A stretch of 64,000 nucleotides of DNA from an uncultured Sphingomonadaceae bacterium (GTDB taxonomy: Bacteria; Pseudomonadota; Alphaproteobacteria; Sphingomonadales; Sphingomonadaceae), in NCBI GenBank assembly GCA_947493955.1, contig CANLSQ010000001.1, positions 186,001 to 250,000 of the forward strand. The letters are read 5' to 3'. Position 1 is the first letter of the stretch. Every line of letters starts with the position of its first letter. The notes beneath the pieces were generated by a model. That model searched no databases, had not been told where the DNA came from, and saw nothing but the letters and a program-made list of their open reading frames with translations. This document shows, piece after piece, positions 15,232 to 23,723 of the stretch. A program made the translations under genes and the position numbers.

Positions 15232-16373
15232 TTCCAAAGCCGCCCGGTAGCGATCTCCGCGCCGTCCGCCATGCTTGCCAGCTTCGCATAGACAATATCC
15301 TCATCAACCGCACCAAATCCGGCGAAGGTTGAAAAGCCGCAGTCGGTGCCAGCGATTACACGCTCCCGACCCACGATATTGGCGAACCGCTCAATCCTTT
15401 GCGCAACCAATTCGGGATGCTCGATAAAGTTGGTGGTGCTATCGATCACGCCGGGGATCAGGATCTTGTCATCCGGGATATCCATTTCGGCAATCTCGGC
15501 CCATTCATGCCCGTGACGCGGATTGGAATTTTCAAATAACAACCCTTGTGGTTTGGCCTTCAGCGCAACCGGCATGACCATGCTCATCGGCGCATCGTGA
15601 TGATGTGGCCCTTCATAATTACCCCAACAGATATGCATCCGCACCCGGTCGGCAGGGACGTTGCGCAACGCATGGTTAAGCGCTTCTACATGGCGCATGG
15701 CCAGGCGTTCATAGTCTTCTTCTGGCTGATCCTTGAACATCATATGCTTCCCGAGACCCAGATCGGGCGTATCGAGTTGCAGGATATATCCGGCTTCCAC
15801 GATGGCCTCATATTCTGGCCGCATAGCTTCGGCGAGAGCCTCAAGATACTCCTCCTGCGTGGCATAGTGGCTGTTGGGCTGGAACAGAGCGATCACGCCC
15901 GGTGATGCCGCGTTCATAAAACCCTCAGCAACATCTGCATTCTCCAGAGCGGCGGTGAAATTATCAAGGTCATCCTGCAGCGGTTGCATGGATTTGACTG
16001 CCACAGGTCCGACACAACATGGGCGGGTATAGGTTGGTGTGCCACCGCTTGATGCCTGTCGCTCCAGAAATCCGGGAAATTCTTCCAGGTCTGAAGGCGG
16101 GGTACGCGGGCTGTCGCCTTCAAAACCGGTAATTCGGTCCTTTATGTAGGTCGCATAGGAGATTTTGCTCATCTCGCCATCGCTGACGATATCGACCCTA
16201 GCTTGGTCCTGTTTCTTCACAACATCAGCGACAGCATTACGGATCGTTTTGGCAAAAACTGCCTGATCCTGTTCTTCGCCATGTTCGTGGGCGAAGACAC
16301 AATCGGTCACCGGTTTGGAGCGTGGCAAGCTGCCGACATGGGTTGTCAAAATGCGATCGGTACTGGTTTTCAT
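15228..16373 (-). CDS. MetE C-terminal-domain-like (cobalamin-independent methionine synthase II family)
   Basis: The 381-aa protein corresponds only to the C-terminal catalytic barrel of MetE (~750 aa). It has the opening motif TTHVGSLPRS and zinc-site regions MHICWGN (around residue 248) and GTDCGFSTF (around 345). The same stand-alone family contains epoxyalkane:coenzyme M transferase and other thiol alkyltransferases. It lacks the N-terminal MetE half, and its operator-controlled catabolic setting argues against housekeeping methionine synthesis. A role in methyl or alkyl transfer from the substrate is inference. ATG at 16373 follows GAGGAG. It has its own operator candidate at 16415, so it is a separate transcription unit from the upstream HisD-like gene. 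Confidence 0.88.
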   Translation of the reverse strand: MKTSTDRILTTHVGSLPRSKPVTDCVFAHEHGEEQDQAVFAKTIRNAVADVVKKQDQARVDIVSDGEMSKISYATYIKDRITGFEGDSPRTPPSDLEEFPGFLERQASSGGTPTYTRPCCVGPVAVKSMQPLQDDLDNFTAALENADVAEGFMNAASPGVIALFQPNSHYATQEEYLEALAEAMRPEYEAIVEAGYILQLDTPDLGLGKHMMFKDQPEEDYERLAMRHVEALNHALRNVPADRVRMHICWGNYEGPHHHDAPMSMVMPVALKAKPQGLLFENSNPRHGHEWAEIAEMDIPDDKILIPGVIDSTTNFIEHPELVAQRIERFANIVGRERVIAGTDCGFSTFAGFGAVDEDIVYAKLASMADGAEIATGRLWN

Positions 16374-16414
16374 GCCTGCTCCTCGTTGGCTTTCGGGAAC
16401 GGCCTAAAGTGCAA

Positions 16415-16428
16415 TGACTGCGAATGCA
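16415..16428. promoter_or_regulatory. LacI-type operator candidate 5 (MetE-like gene)
   Basis: TGACTGCGAATGCA, 42 bp upstream of the MetE-like start. It matches the 10724 copy with one change beside the central CG. Confidence 0.7.
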
Positions 16429-16448
16429 AATAATTGCGTAAAAAACTG

Positions 16449-17732
16449 CTATCCCGGTGTCCCACCATAGCGGCGCAGCCGGATATCAGCTTGCTCCTTG
16501 TGGCCTGCAAATCCTTCCAGCGCACAGAGCCGCGAACAATATTCTCCAACCACAACCGAGGCCTCTTCGGTGACCCGCTGGAACGTACAAGTCTTGAGAT
16601 ATTTACCGACCCATAGCCCGCCTGTGTAGCGCGCCGCCTTGTTGGTCGGCAGCGTGTGATTGGTCCCGATCACCTTGTCGCCATAGGAAACATTCGTTTC
16701 CTTGCCGAGGAATAATGCACCGTAATTGGTCATATTGTTGAGGAAATAATCGGGATCTCTGGTCATCACCTGCACATGCTCCGAAGCGATATCATCGGCA
16801 ACGGCAACCATTTCATCATAGCTGTCACAGACAATTACCTGCCCATATTCTTCCCAGGCTTTTCCCGCGATTTCAGCCGTTGGCAATATCGTAAGCTGCC
16901 TCTTCACTTCTGCCATCGTGTCTTTGGCAAGTTGCTCGGAATTGGTCAGCAATACCGCCGGACTATTCGGACCGTGTTCCGCTTGACCTAGCAAGTCGGC
17001 TGCACAGAGCTCACCATCTACACTATCATCGGCGATGACCAGTGTCTCGGTTGGACCAGCGAACAGGTCAATGCCGACGCGTCCGAAAAGCTGGCGCTTG
17101 GCCTCCGCTACAAACGCATTTCCGGGGCCGACAAGTATGTCGACCGGATCAACAGTTTCTGTTCCTACGGCCATCATGGCCACGGCTTGAACACCGCCAA
17201 CAGTATAGATTTCATCAGCGCCGCCCATATCCATGGCAACAACAATTGATGGATGAGGCTTGCCTTCAAACGGTGGCGCCGTGGCAATAACGCGGGGAAC
17301 ACCAGCTACTTTTGCAGTCACCACGCTCATATGCGCAGATGCAATTAAAGGATATTTTCCGCCCGGGACATAGCAGCCCACGGCATTTACCGGGATATGC
17401 TTGTGCCCCAAAGTCACACCTGGAAGCGTCTCAACCTCAACATCTTTCATTGAGTCCCGTTGGATCTGCGCGAAATTGCGGACCTGTTCCTGCGCAAAGC
17501 GGATGTCATCCTGTGCTGATTGCGGTACCTGTTCATAGCAGGCGTCAATTTCCTCCCGGCTCAGCCGATAGGAATCGGGCGTCCAGCCGTCGAACTTTTC
17601 CGAATATTCGCGAACCGCAGCATCGCCGCGTTCTTCCAGGTCTGCAATAATGCCTTCGACAATTTCACGGACTTTGGCATCGGTTTGCATCTTGGTATCG
17701 GCATCAATGCCTTCTTTGAGCCAGCGGGGCAT
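16449..17732 (-). CDS. Histidinol-dehydrogenase-like NAD-dependent dehydrogenase (catabolic paralogue)
   Basis: The 427-aa product has the HisD fold and active-site landmarks: QAEHGPNS (zinc-binding Gln and His), ASEHVQVMT (the Glu-His pair), GTNHTLPT where HisD has GPSHVLPT, and EGFAGHKEQ near the C-terminus with the last His. HisD enzymes oxidise a primary alcohol to a carboxylate in two NAD-dependent steps. No his biosynthesis genes are nearby, and the context is catabolic. The GTNHTLP and [10 protein letters not shown] blocks are, as I recall, typical of HisD-like enzymes such as the sulfopropanediol 3-dehydrogenase HpsN, so another hydroxyl-bearing substrate is more likely than histidinol. 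ATG at 17732 follows AAGGAGAA; a longer reading to 17777 would run into the operator and is rejected. Confidence 0.9.
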   Translation of the reverse strand: MPRWLKEGIDADTKMQTDAKVREIVEGIIADLEERGDAAVREYSEKFDGWTPDSYRLSREEIDACYEQVPQSAQDDIRFAQEQVRNFAQIQRDSMKDVEVETLPGVTLGHKHIPVNAVGCYVPGGKYPLIASAHMSVVTAKVAGVPRVIATAPPFEGKPHPSIVVAMDMGGADEIYTVGGVQAVAMMAVGTETVDPVDILVGPGNAFVAEAKRQLFGRVGIDLFAGPTETLVIADDSVDGELCAADLLGQAEHGPNSPAVLLTNSEQLAKDTMAEVKRQLTILPTAEIAGKAWEEYGQVIVCDSYDEMVAVADDIASEHVQVMTRDPDYFLNNMTNYGALFLGKETNVSYGDKVIGTNHTLPTNKAARYTGGLWVGKYLKTCTFQRVTEEASVVVGEYCSRLCALEGFAGHKEQADIRLRRYGGTPG

Positions 17733-17772
17733 AACATTCTCCTTGTCGATTTTGAGCGCACATAATCGATTT

Positions 17773-17786
17773 TGCATTCGAATGCA
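17773..17786. promoter_or_regulatory. LacI-type operator candidate 6 (HisD-like gene)
   Basis: TGCATTCGAATGCA, a perfect palindrome and the most symmetric copy besides 6790. It lies 41 bp before the HisD-like start, in the 87-bp gap after the symporter gene. Confidence 0.78.
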
Positions 17787-17819
17787 ATAATTGCCACCGA
17801 ACAGGTGCTAGTTTATGTC

Positions 17820-19454
17820 TTAAGCGAGCTTTCCGAACAGGTAGAGGAACAGCATGATCGCGATAAAAACGACAAGAAGTCCCCATAACGGACGGTCAAT
17901 TCGTCCCGGCACAAGATACCATCCATCCTGCTTTTCGGCTTTGCCACTTTCCCGGAAATGGCGGATCTGTCCCGGCACTGTTTGTTCATGCCAGTCTTTC
18001 TGAAAACCGTCGAGAAGCACACTCGCGATCCACGATACAATGATATTGATTCCGCCGCCGATCACGACATACCACGGCCAGGCGATCTCGGGATATAGGC
18101 CGTTGATACCCATTAATCCGCCCAGACCGACAATTACGATCAGCCCGATGGCCCCTGCAGCAACGCCAACCAGTAAACCGCGTTCTGTCGTATGTTTGGA
18201 GAAGAACCCCATGCCGAACATGGCGAGCTTGGCGCCGACAAAATAAGAACCGACTTTCGACAATGTTTCCAGAATCGACCCGCCGCTGGAGATGAAAGCA
18301 TAAGCCATCGGGATGACTAGCAGCGCCCAGATCAATGTAAATATCCGAGACATGAGAAGATAATGAACCTCACTGCCATCCGCTTTGATAAACGGCTTGT
18401 AGATATCAGCAACGCTCACCGTGGAAAGCGAATTGAAAGCCGAGGATAGGCTGGACATGGAAGCAGACAGGATAGCCGCTGCCAATATTCCCATTAGGCC
18501 GGGAATGGCCAGGGTATTGGCGAAGGTGAGGATGATCTCATTGGGTTGCTCAAATGGCTCTCCCTTGAAATGTACGAAGAGCAACGCGCCGACGAAGAAA
18601 AAGACGAAGTAGAGAATGAAGGCAACATAGCCCATCAACAGATAGGATTTTTTCGCGTCCCCAATATTCTTCGCTGCTAGTGCCCTCTGCACCATCATCT
18701 GGTTCGCTCCATAGACGGTGATATGGAAAAGCGTCATCGCAAACACACCTGCCCAGACAGTGGGCGCGACGGTGAAATCAAGATCGGTATTGAGGGGATC
18801 CAGTTTTCCATTCGCCGCCAGAAATGTTGTCGCATCGGATAGGGGAGAAACTGCACCGAGGAGACAGTAGAGAATGATACCGGCACCGAGAAACAGGATC
18901 GCGCCTTGCAATACATCGGTCCAGATCACTGCATTCATTCCGCCAAGCAAGGTATAAATCAGCACAATCGCCGTCATGATGATGATCGATATTTTGGGAT
19001 CAATGCCGGTGATGAAAGTGACCACAACCGCGGTTGCGGTTAGTATCGAAGCCGTGGTGATGCTCTGGGTCATCAGGAAGATGATGCTCATAACCGTACG
19101 AGAGGTCGGCCCAAACCGCTTCTCAAGATATTCATAGATTGAAGTGACGCCGCTGTTGAAGAAAAAGGGCAAGAACAGGACGATTACGGCAAAGATGACC
19201 AGCGGATAATTCACATGGATTGCAAGCGCAGCCATGCCATCGCCATAAGCCCATGCCGGACCGCCAAGGAAAGAGAGCGCGCTGACATAAGTCGCGATGA
19301 CCGAGATACCGATGGCCCACCATGGCGCAGAGCGGTCGCCAAAATTATAGTCCTGTGCGGTCTTTACCCTCCGGCTCATATACCAGCCGAGTAACAGGTT
19401 AGCGATCAGATAAACCCCTACTATGACCCAGTTCAGCAATCCAAATCCCTGCAT
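17820..19454 (-). CDS. Sodium/solute symporter (SSS family)
   Basis: Inner-membrane Na+-coupled uptake protein of 544 aa with about 13-14 membrane segments. The N-terminus (LNWVIVGVYLIANLLLGWYMS) and the block DYNFGDRSAPWWAIGISV followed by SFLGGPAWAYGDGM are typical of the family, as are SASMSSLSSAFNSLS and SVADIYKPF in the middle. Members carry sugars, proline, pantothenate or monocarboxylates; the substrate is not readable. ATG at 19454 follows GAGGGGG. It is the last gene of the leftward unit SnoaL-like, aldehyde dehydrogenase, hydrolase, symporter, 13 bp after the hydrolase. It is the likely inner-membrane partner of the TonB receptor. Confidence 0.93.
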   Translation of the reverse strand: MQGFGLLNWVIVGVYLIANLLLGWYMSRRVKTAQDYNFGDRSAPWWAIGISVIATYVSALSFLGGPAWAYGDGMAALAIHVNYPLVIFAVIVLFLPFFFNSGVTSIYEYLEKRFGPTSRTVMSIIFLMTQSITTASILTATAVVVTFITGIDPKISIIIMTAIVLIYTLLGGMNAVIWTDVLQGAILFLGAGIILYCLLGAVSPLSDATTFLAANGKLDPLNTDLDFTVAPTVWAGVFAMTLFHITVYGANQMMVQRALAAKNIGDAKKSYLLMGYVAFILYFVFFFVGALLFVHFKGEPFEQPNEIILTFANTLAIPGLMGILAAAILSASMSSLSSAFNSLSTVSVADIYKPFIKADGSEVHYLLMSRIFTLIWALLVIPMAYAFISSGGSILETLSKVGSYFVGAKLAMFGMGFFSKHTTERGLLVGVAAGAIGLIVIVGLGGLMGINGLYPEIAWPWYVVIGGGINIIVSWIASVLLDGFQKDWHEQTVPGQIRHFRESGKAEKQDGWYLVPGRIDRPLWGLLVVFIAIMLFLYLFGKLA

Positions 19455-19467
19455 AATGCCCCCTCTA

Positions 19468-20235
19468 TTAGCCTTTAACCAAGCGCAATCTGGCCGGTCC
19501 AGTGCTTGTCGATTGCGCCGTTGGAGCTGTCTGTTTCAACAGATCTAACAGAGCATTTGTTACGATTTGTGGCTGCTCCATCGTCGAAAGATGGCCGCAA
19601 TTTGCAATGATCGACAGGGCCGCATCAGGAATGGCATTCGCGAGCTCGACGTGAATCTTCGGAGTGCAGACTATATCATCGCGCCCGGTCATAACTATCG
19701 TCGGACAAGAAATGTTAGGCAATGTGTCATGTACCGAGCAACGGTTCATGAGCGCGATGGACTGCTGTGCGAAAACTTTTTCGCCAAGCTTCAAGCCCAT
19801 GTCTGCCAATAGATTCAGCCGTTCTGACGTCCGGTTGCATTTCGCCAAATAATTTGGCTTGAGCTCTTCTTGCATGACTAGGCTAAGCTTGCCTTCTGCG
19901 ACCTTACATATCTGTGATTTCCGTTGCTCCTGAACCTTATCTGCATGGGCGGTGGTGTTGAGCAGGGCAAGGTGCGTGATGCGATCTGGAGCCTGTCTAA
20001 CAATCTCCAATGCAACAATCCCGCCCATTGAGAGTCCCGCCAATGCAAATTTGTCTGGTGCATCCATCAATACATCTTGGGCAATGCTCTCAATACTCGC
20101 CGAGCGAGTGATATCGCCATCAAGGCAAAGATAGCCGTTTCGGAATAAGCTTGCTTTTTGTGCCTGAAACAGGCGCCCATCGCACATGAAACCTGGCAGA
20201 AAGACTATCGGATGTTGCGGCACGCTGGCTGGCAC
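19468..20235 (-). CDS. Alpha/beta-fold hydrolase
   Basis: Serine hydrolase of 255 aa without a signal peptide, so cytoplasmic. The oxyanion segment LPGFMCDGRL is followed by the nucleophile elbow GLSMGG with Ser69, the acid probably in MTGRDDIVC and the His in NCGHLST. It probably cleaves an ester or lactone. The start codon is GTG at 20235, directly abutting the aldehyde dehydrogenase stop, which implies translational coupling. Family members range from esterases to ring-cleavage hydrolases; the exact reaction is unknown. Within this operon it could release an alcohol or acid for the HisD-like or aldehyde dehydrogenase. Confidence 0.88.
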   Translation of the reverse strand: MPASVPQHPIVFLPGFMCDGRLFQAQKASLFRNGYLCLDGDITRSASIESIAQDVLMDAPDKFALAGLSMGGIVALEIVRQAPDRITHLALLNTTAHADKVQEQRKSQICKVAEGKLSLVMQEELKPNYLAKCNRTSERLNLLADMGLKLGEKVFAQQSIALMNRCSVHDTLPNISCPTIVMTGRDDIVCTPKIHVELANAIPDAALSIIANCGHLSTMEQPQIVTNALLDLLKQTAPTAQSTSTGPARLRLVKG

Positions 20236-21756
20236 CTAAAAGAAGCCGAGCGGATCGATGCCGTGGCTCACCAGCACATTTTTGGTCTGCTGATAGTGGT
20301 TCAGTGCCATTTTATGGGTTTCGCGGCCGATGCCTGATTTCTTGTATCCGCCAAAGGCTGCATGAGCGGGATAGGCGTGATAACAATTGACCCAGACGCG
20401 CCCGGCCTGAATGGCACGCGACATCCGAAAAGCACGGTTGCTGTCTCGCGTCCAGACACCGGCACCCAGTCCGTAGATTGTATGATTGGCGATACCAATA
20501 GCTTCCTCTTCGTCCTTGAAGGTCGTGATTGCCAGTGTTGGTCCGAAAATTTCTTCCTGAAAAACACGCATGTCATTGCGCCCTTTCAGAAGCGTCGGCT
20601 GAACATAATAGCCGCCCGCCAGATCGCCACCGACATCGGCTTTTCCCCCGCCCATCAGTATCTCCGCGCCATCCTGAGCTGCGATAGTCATGTAACTCAT
20701 GATTTTGTCATATTGTTCCTGAGATGCCTGCGCGCCCACCATCGTATCAGTATCGAGCGGATTGCCTTGCTTGATGCCCTTGGCACGCTCCATCACCTTT
20801 TCCATGAAAGGCTCGTAGATGCTTTCCTGCACGAGTGCGCGGGAGGGGCAGGTGCATACCTCGCCCTGATTGAAGAAGCCCAGCAACAAACCTTCAGCGC
20901 ATTTATCGATATAGTCGGCCTCTTGATCCATAATGTCTTCGAAATAGACATTGGGGGATTTGCCACCGAGTTCAACGGTCGAAGGAATCAACGATTTTGC
21001 CGCATTTTCCAGAATCTTGTGACCGACGGTGGTTGACCCGGTGAAGGCAATTTTTGCAATCCGGTCACTCGAAGCCAGCGCCCCGCCGATCTCCGAGCCA
21101 AAGCCATTTAATATGTTAACCACGCCAGAAGGCAAGATATCCGAAATCATCTCCATCAGAACAAGGACGGAAATCGGTGTTTGCTCAGCGGGTTTTAGGA
21201 TGACACAATTGCCGGCAGCTAGGGCCGGTCCCAATTTCCAAGCGGCCATCAGCAGCGGGAAATTCCAGGGAATAATCTGACCCACGACACCAAGCGGTTC
21301 GTGATAATGATAGGCAACGGTATCAGCATCAATATCGGCAGCCGAACCTTCCTGTGCACGAATGCAACCGGCGAAATAGCGAAAATGATCAATCGCCAAG
21401 GGTATATCTGCATTCAGCGTTTCGCGGATGGCTTTGCCATTGTCCCAACTGTCGACGTAGGCGAGCTGCTCTAGATTATCTTCCATCCTTTGCGCGATCC
21501 TGAGCAGCATATTGGAGCGCTCTGCAACCGCGGTTTTGCCCCATCCTGGCGCTGCTGCATGCGCTACATCAAGTGCCTTTGTAAGATCGGCTTCGGAAGA
21601 TCGGGCCACCTCGCAATAGACATTGCCGTCCACCGGTGATTTATTTTCAAAATAGCTTCCATTGGCAGGTGCGACCCAATCCCCACCAATGAAATTCTCG
21701 TACCGTTTCTTGAATGTGAAAATCGCGTTTTCACTTCCGGGTTTCGCGTAAATCAT
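20236..21756 (-). CDS. NAD-dependent aldehyde dehydrogenase (AldB/ExaC type)
   Basis: Oxidises a small aldehyde to the acid. The 506-aa product matches the length and ends of AldB/ExaC-type acetaldehyde dehydrogenases, including the C-terminal DPLGFF. Catalytic residues are Asn165 (PWNF), Glu262 (ELGGKSPN) and Cys301 (GEVCTCPSR); GSTTVGH lies in the cofactor region. The start is ATG at 21756 after GGAGAGGA; the longer reading to 21822 overlaps the upstream SnoaL-like gene and is rejected. It is the second gene of the leftward unit. AldB-type enzymes accept acetaldehyde, glycolaldehyde and chloroacetaldehyde, so a short-chain aldehyde from the regulon's substrate is plausible. Confidence 0.94.
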   Translation of the reverse strand: MIYAKPGSENAIFTFKKRYENFIGGDWVAPANGSYFENKSPVDGNVYCEVARSSEADLTKALDVAHAAAPGWGKTAVAERSNMLLRIAQRMEDNLEQLAYVDSWDNGKAIRETLNADIPLAIDHFRYFAGCIRAQEGSAADIDADTVAYHYHEPLGVVGQIIPWNFPLLMAAWKLGPALAAGNCVILKPAEQTPISVLVLMEMISDILPSGVVNILNGFGSEIGGALASSDRIAKIAFTGSTTVGHKILENAAKSLIPSTVELGGKSPNVYFEDIMDQEADYIDKCAEGLLLGFFNQGEVCTCPSRALVQESIYEPFMEKVMERAKGIKQGNPLDTDTMVGAQASQEQYDKIMSYMTIAAQDGAEILMGGGKADVGGDLAGGYYVQPTLLKGRNDMRVFQEEIFGPTLAITTFKDEEEAIGIANHTIYGLGAGVWTRDSNRAFRMSRAIQAGRVWVNCYHAYPAHAAFGGYKKSGIGRETHKMALNHYQQTKNVLVSHGIDPLGFF

Positions 21757-21784
21757 ATCTTCATCCTCTCCAGCCGGTTTTGGT

Positions 21785-22204
21785 CTACATCCAGCCCAGT
21801 TCCGTGAGTGCCCAAGGTGCATTCCAGATTTTTACCATGTCGCTGACCTTGTTTTCATCATTGATGGTGATCGCATAGACATAGTGAGATGATGTCTCTT
21901 TGCCCGTGGCATCCACTGGACCACCTTCTCCAATATGTTTACCGGTAAAAGTACCGAAGAACAGAGCTGTGCTGCTGTCCTCGTCAAAACTGCTGGTTAC
22001 AATTCTATAATTGCATCCTTTTAGCGGCCCTTGACCAAGGCCCTGCATCCAGTCGCAATAGTCGAGCACCGTCTCTATATCAGCAATCGGCTCGCTTTGC
22101 GCTTCGAAACGCGCGCCATCGGCCACATATTGCTGGCAACCGGATCGGCCTTCCAATCCTTCGCATGCATGAAAAAACTTAGTGGCGATGTCCATTTTTG
22201 ACAT
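21785..22204 (-). CDS. Small SnoaL/NTF2-like protein
   Basis: The 139-aa product is a single NTF2-like domain: [13 protein letters not shown] at the N-terminus, [11 protein letters not shown] in the middle and the strand pattern [19 protein letters not shown] towards the end. It is the first gene of the leftward unit ending with the symporter. ATG at 22204 follows a weak GGGAA; the longer frame to 22504 passes through the operator and overlaps the divergent gene, so it is rejected. Function unknown; the cone fold suggests binding or isomerising a small hydrophobic molecule. Confidence 0.8.
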   Translation of the reverse strand: MSKMDIATKFFHACEGLEGRSGCQQYVADGARFEAQSEPIADIETVLDYCDWMQGLGQGPLKGCNYRIVTSSFDEDSSTALFFGTFTGKHIGEGGPVDATGKETSSHYVYAITINDENKVSDMVKIWNAPWALTELGWM

Positions 22205-22248
22205 GATTTGTTCCCAAAATGACTTTTCTTTTCCCTTGTGAAGTTTTT

Positions 22249-22262
22249 TGCATTCGAAGTCA
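22249..22262. promoter_or_regulatory. LacI-type operator candidate 7 (divergent promoter)
   Basis: TGCATTCGAAGTCA, identical to the copy at 6936. It is 45 bp upstream of the leftward SnoaL-like gene and 122 bp upstream of the rightward paired-domain SnoaL gene. Confidence 0.75.
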
Positions 22263-22384
22263 ATTTGAGTTATTGGCGCTTTTTGAGCAAGGAATGACGA
22301 TAAACCAATGTCAGGGTATTGGCATCTCATGGCAATTGGGTCTGGAAGCATGTCGACATTCAAAATCACCGGGAATCCATCATC

Positions 22385-23428
22385 ATGACACCAAAAGATT
22401 TGAAATCGATTCTGGAAAATTTTCGCAAAGCCGCCGAGAATTTCGATCCTACGGTGATACGCCCGATCATGAACAATCTGTTCGCAAGCGATGCGACCCT
22501 GCATTTATGCCATCCGTTTGGTACAGTTCGGGGAGCTGACGCGTTGCTTGATGACTGCCTGATTCCGCTGCATCAGGCGATGCCCGATCTCGAACGACGC
22601 GATATGATCCTGTTGGCTGGAACGACACCGGAGGGGCAAGAGTGGGTAGGTGCCATGGGGCAATATATGGGGACTTATCTGGCTCCCTTTCTCGATATTC
22701 CACCCACCGGCGGCCTGGCCCATATGCGCTACCACGAATTTTTCCGCATCGAAGGCAGGAAGATCGTCGAGATGCAAGCTATCTGGGACATTCCAGAATT
22801 GATGATGCAGGCAGGTGCCTGGCCAATGGCTCCGCAACTTGGTACCTATTTGTGCACGCCCGCTCCAATGAGCGGAGATGGCCTTCATCTTACAGGCGAT
22901 GGGCAAGCGACGATGGATCATGTCATCGCGATGCTCGAGGATTTGTGCCGCTATCCAGCAGATCCGGATCCCAAGGTCATGAACTTGGAAAAATACTGGC
23001 ATCCACGATTTAATTGGTACGGCCCCGCCGGTATCGGGACTGCGCGCGGCATTTCCGGATTTCGCAATTGGCACCAGATACCTTTTCTACGCGCCATGCC
23101 TGACCGAAAGCTCGACGCCATGGGCGATTTATTGTCGCACTGGGTGGCCGAAGGGAATTATGTCTGCGAGACCGGATGGCCCAATATGCGCCTGACTTTA
23201 TCCAATGACGGCTGGATGGGAATCGCTCCGGCTGGTAAGGAGGTTCTTCTACGCAGTCTCGATTTCTGGAGAATGGAAGACGGCCTTATCCGCGAGAATT
23301 GGGTGCTGGTCGACCTGCTCGATCTATATGCACAGGTTGGCATCGATGTGCTGGCGCGTATGGGTGAATTTAACAAGGCTAGGAACTTGGGTGCGATTAC
23401 CCTTCCAGACGGCCTTTCGAAAAACTAG
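22385..23428 (+). CDS. Paired-domain SnoaL/NTF2-like protein 3
   Basis: The 347-aa paralogue of the protein at 9663-10673 shares WYGPxGIG, EGNY, GWPN and ENWVxxDLL in the second half and a matching first half (DLERRDMILLAGT against LQRRETIFFAGQ). The two paralogues bracket the regulon, one at each side. ATG at 22385 is favoured by a GGGA upstream and because the longer frame from 22319 starts in unconserved sequence. Its reaction is unknown. The W, Y and GWPN residues kept between paralogues are candidates for a pocket. After its stop comes a dispersed repeat element. Confidence 0.85.
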   Translation: MTPKDLKSILENFRKAAENFDPTVIRPIMNNLFASDATLHLCHPFGTVRGADALLDDCLIPLHQAMPDLERRDMILLAGTTPEGQEWVGAMGQYMGTYLAPFLDIPPTGGLAHMRYHEFFRIEGRKIVEMQAIWDIPELMMQAGAWPMAPQLGTYLCTPAPMSGDGLHLTGDGQATMDHVIAMLEDLCRYPADPDPKVMNLEKYWHPRFNWYGPAGIGTARGISGFRNWHQIPFLRAMPDRKLDAMGDLLSHWVAEGNYVCETGWPNMRLTLSNDGWMGIAPAGKEVLLRSLDFWRMEDGLIRENWVLVDLLDLYAQVGIDVLARMGEFNKARNLGAITLPDGLSKN

Positions 23429-23462
23429 CTGTGATTTGGCTTCTGGAGGTTCCATCAGACCA

Positions 23463-23600
23463 ACGTCCGCTTTCAGGATAAGCCTTAGAGTCCGCTTTGG
23501 GCGCAAAAGCGGACATTAGACGAAGCACAATTCAATGTCGGCTTTGCGCCTCAAAATCGGACCTTCCGACGGTCTCCGCTTCATCCCTAAAGCAGACGTT
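23463..23600. repeat. Dispersed inverted-repeat element
   Basis: Outer arms AACGTCCGCTTTCAGGAT (from 23463) and ATCCCTAAAGCAGACGTT (to 23600) are imperfect inverted repeats. Inside is a near-perfect hairpin at 23490-23514 (GTCCGCTTT paired to AAAGCGGAC). Same family as 33123-33268 and 31061-31095. It fills most of the gap after the SnoaL-like gene; no coding frame with recognisable content lies here. Confidence 0.75.
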
Positions 23601-23723
23601 TCGACTAAAACAGTTCTGCACACATTTTAAGCTTCAATCCTTTTTCAAATTTTCAACTGGAGCGATTTCAATCCAGGACTTCTCCGCGCACCACTAAAGT
23701 AGCTAAGCACAGATATGACGATC

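Noticed and set aside
16449-17732. Histidine biosynthesis hisD
   Set aside because: No other his genes are nearby, active-site blocks differ from biosynthetic HisD, and an operator shared with catabolic genes lies upstream.
17733-17777. Upstream start for the HisD-like gene
   Set aside because: It would place the start inside the palindromic operator, and ATG 17732 has an excellent AAGGAGAA.
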